Positions 6,204-6,396 of a DNA stretch of 6,396 nucleotides are shown in pieces. The notes under the pieces are model-generated. The model worked only from the letters and a program-made list of their open reading frames with translations. It made no database searches and was not told the DNA's origin. The stretch comes from Lentisphaerota bacterium (GTDB taxonomy: Bacteria > Verrucomicrobiota > Lentisphaeria > Oligosphaerales > PUNB01): assembly GCA_003552565.1 (NCBI GenBank), contig PUNB01000271.1, positions 1 through 6,396 on the forward strand, in the 5' to 3' direction. A program made the translations under genes and the position numbers. How positions within the stretch are numbered: position 1 is the stretch's first letter; the number at the start of each line of letters is the position of its first letter.

Positions 6204-6224
6204 CTGCCGGGCTTGTCCCGGCAG
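6204..6224. terminator. Strong GC hairpin, possible transcription terminator
   Basis: CTGCCGGG-CTTGT-CCCGGCAG is a perfect 8-bp inverted repeat with a 5-nt loop, 39 bp after the FAH stop. No T run follows on the plus strand. On the minus strand a T-rich run (6178-6190) begins about 13 nt after the stem. So it is a plausible mRNA 3' end or pause structure but not a textbook intrinsic terminator in either direction. Confidence 0.5.
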
Positions 6225-6294
6225 AGTGATAGATTGAAAAAACAACCCCGAGACAGAGATTTTGACTGTGCTTCTAGTTCTTTGGGTCAGAGTT

Positions 6295-6308
6295 CCGCCT
6301 TCAGGCGG
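6295..6308. repeat. Short GC hairpin inside the repeat-like tail
   Basis: CCGCC-TTCA-GGCGG, a perfect 5-bp stem (six if T6300 pairs A6303). It lies within the arms of the GAGACAG/CTGTCTC inverted repeat and may be part of a larger folded element. Confidence 0.6.
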
Positions 6309-6314
6309 CAGCGG

Positions 6315-6332
6315 CAGCGAGCTTCAGCGAGC
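6315..6332 (+). repeat. 8-bp direct repeat CAGCGAGC, two copies
   Basis: CAGCGAGC at 6315-6322 and 6325-6332, separated by TT, giving a 10-bp period. It follows the 6295-6308 hairpin directly in the GC-rich core of the tail. Confidence 0.6.
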
Positions 6333-6353
6333 GGGCGGTGAAAACCTGTCTCC

Positions 6354-6374
6354 ATCTGCGTCAATCCGCGGTCA
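6354..6374 (+). repeat. Imperfect tandem repeat ATCTGCGTCA / ATCCGCGGTCA
   Basis: Two adjacent near-identical units (6354-6363 and 6364-6374), differing by one substitution and one inserted G. Tandem units of this type are characteristic of the dispersed CATCTGCG-type intergenic repeats recalled above. Confidence 0.55.
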
Positions 6375-6396
6375 ATTGTTTTTGAATCACGAAATA

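Larger units (their letters stand above)
6225..6396. other. Non-coding, repeat-like tail at the window edge
   Basis: I see no gene in this stretch. It holds an inverted 7-mer GAGACAG (6250-6256) / CTGTCTC (6346-6352), a GC-rich structured centre, and a CATCTGCGTCAATCCGCGGT-type end followed by TTTTTGAATCACGAAATA. From memory this ending resembles degenerate dispersed intergenic repeats seen in various bacterial genomes; I cannot verify copies from this window. The element is probably cut by the right edge. Confidence 0.45.

Noticed and set aside
6295..6374. CRISPR-like array in the right-edge repeats
   Set aside because: Units are 8-11 bp, only two copies each, with no regular repeats of 25-40 bp or unique spacers, and no cas genes.
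6165..6396. End of an insertion sequence
   Set aside because: No transposase fragment or clear target duplication is visible; the imperfect inverted arms alone do not support an IS call, so it is reported only as a repeat-like tract.

Overview
This window reads as ordinary bacterial chromosome. Genes are densely packed, Shine-Dalgarno sites are strong, GTG starts occur, and there is a prepilin peptidase and a Bat-type (VWA) membrane operon. GC looks moderate, with A/T-rich intergenic gaps. The gene set and the repeat-like sequence at the right edge would fit an environmental anaerobe, perhaps of the PVC (Planctomycetes-Verrucomicrobia-Lentisphaerae) assemblage, but nothing here fixes the phylum.

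Left half, minus strand (read right to left): a two-TM protein with a BatD/DUF4381-like cytoplasmic domain (2751-1771), then after 11 bp a BatA-like von Willebrand A protein with an intact MIDAS (1759-704), then after 92 bp a type IV prepilin peptidase (611 to the window edge, C-terminus cut off). The first two are a clear operon of the MoxR/Bat kind, but the usual upstream moxR and DUF58 genes and a downstream batB are absent here.

Centre: a 180-bp divergent intergenic region (2752-2931) with overlapping, face-to-face sigma70-like promoters. Their -35 elements are arms of a perfect 7-bp inverted repeat, and a small hairpin lies between.

Right half, plus strand: mgtE (2932-4257, Mg2+ channel/transporter), then an OppF/DppF-type ABC ATPase (4316-5374), then, one base later, a fumarylacetoacetate hydrolase-family enzyme with an N-terminal DUF2437-like segment (5376-6164). 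The ATPase and FAH genes are translationally packed and probably co-expressed; no permease or binding protein for the ATPase is visible. The last 232 bp are non-coding: a strong GC hairpin and a structured, repeat-like tract running off the edge.

I found no tRNA, rRNA, CRISPR array, transposase or clearly new defence or mobile system. The most noteworthy items are the mirrored promoter region, the reduced Bat operon, the orphan ATPase-FAH pair and the right-edge repeat tract.
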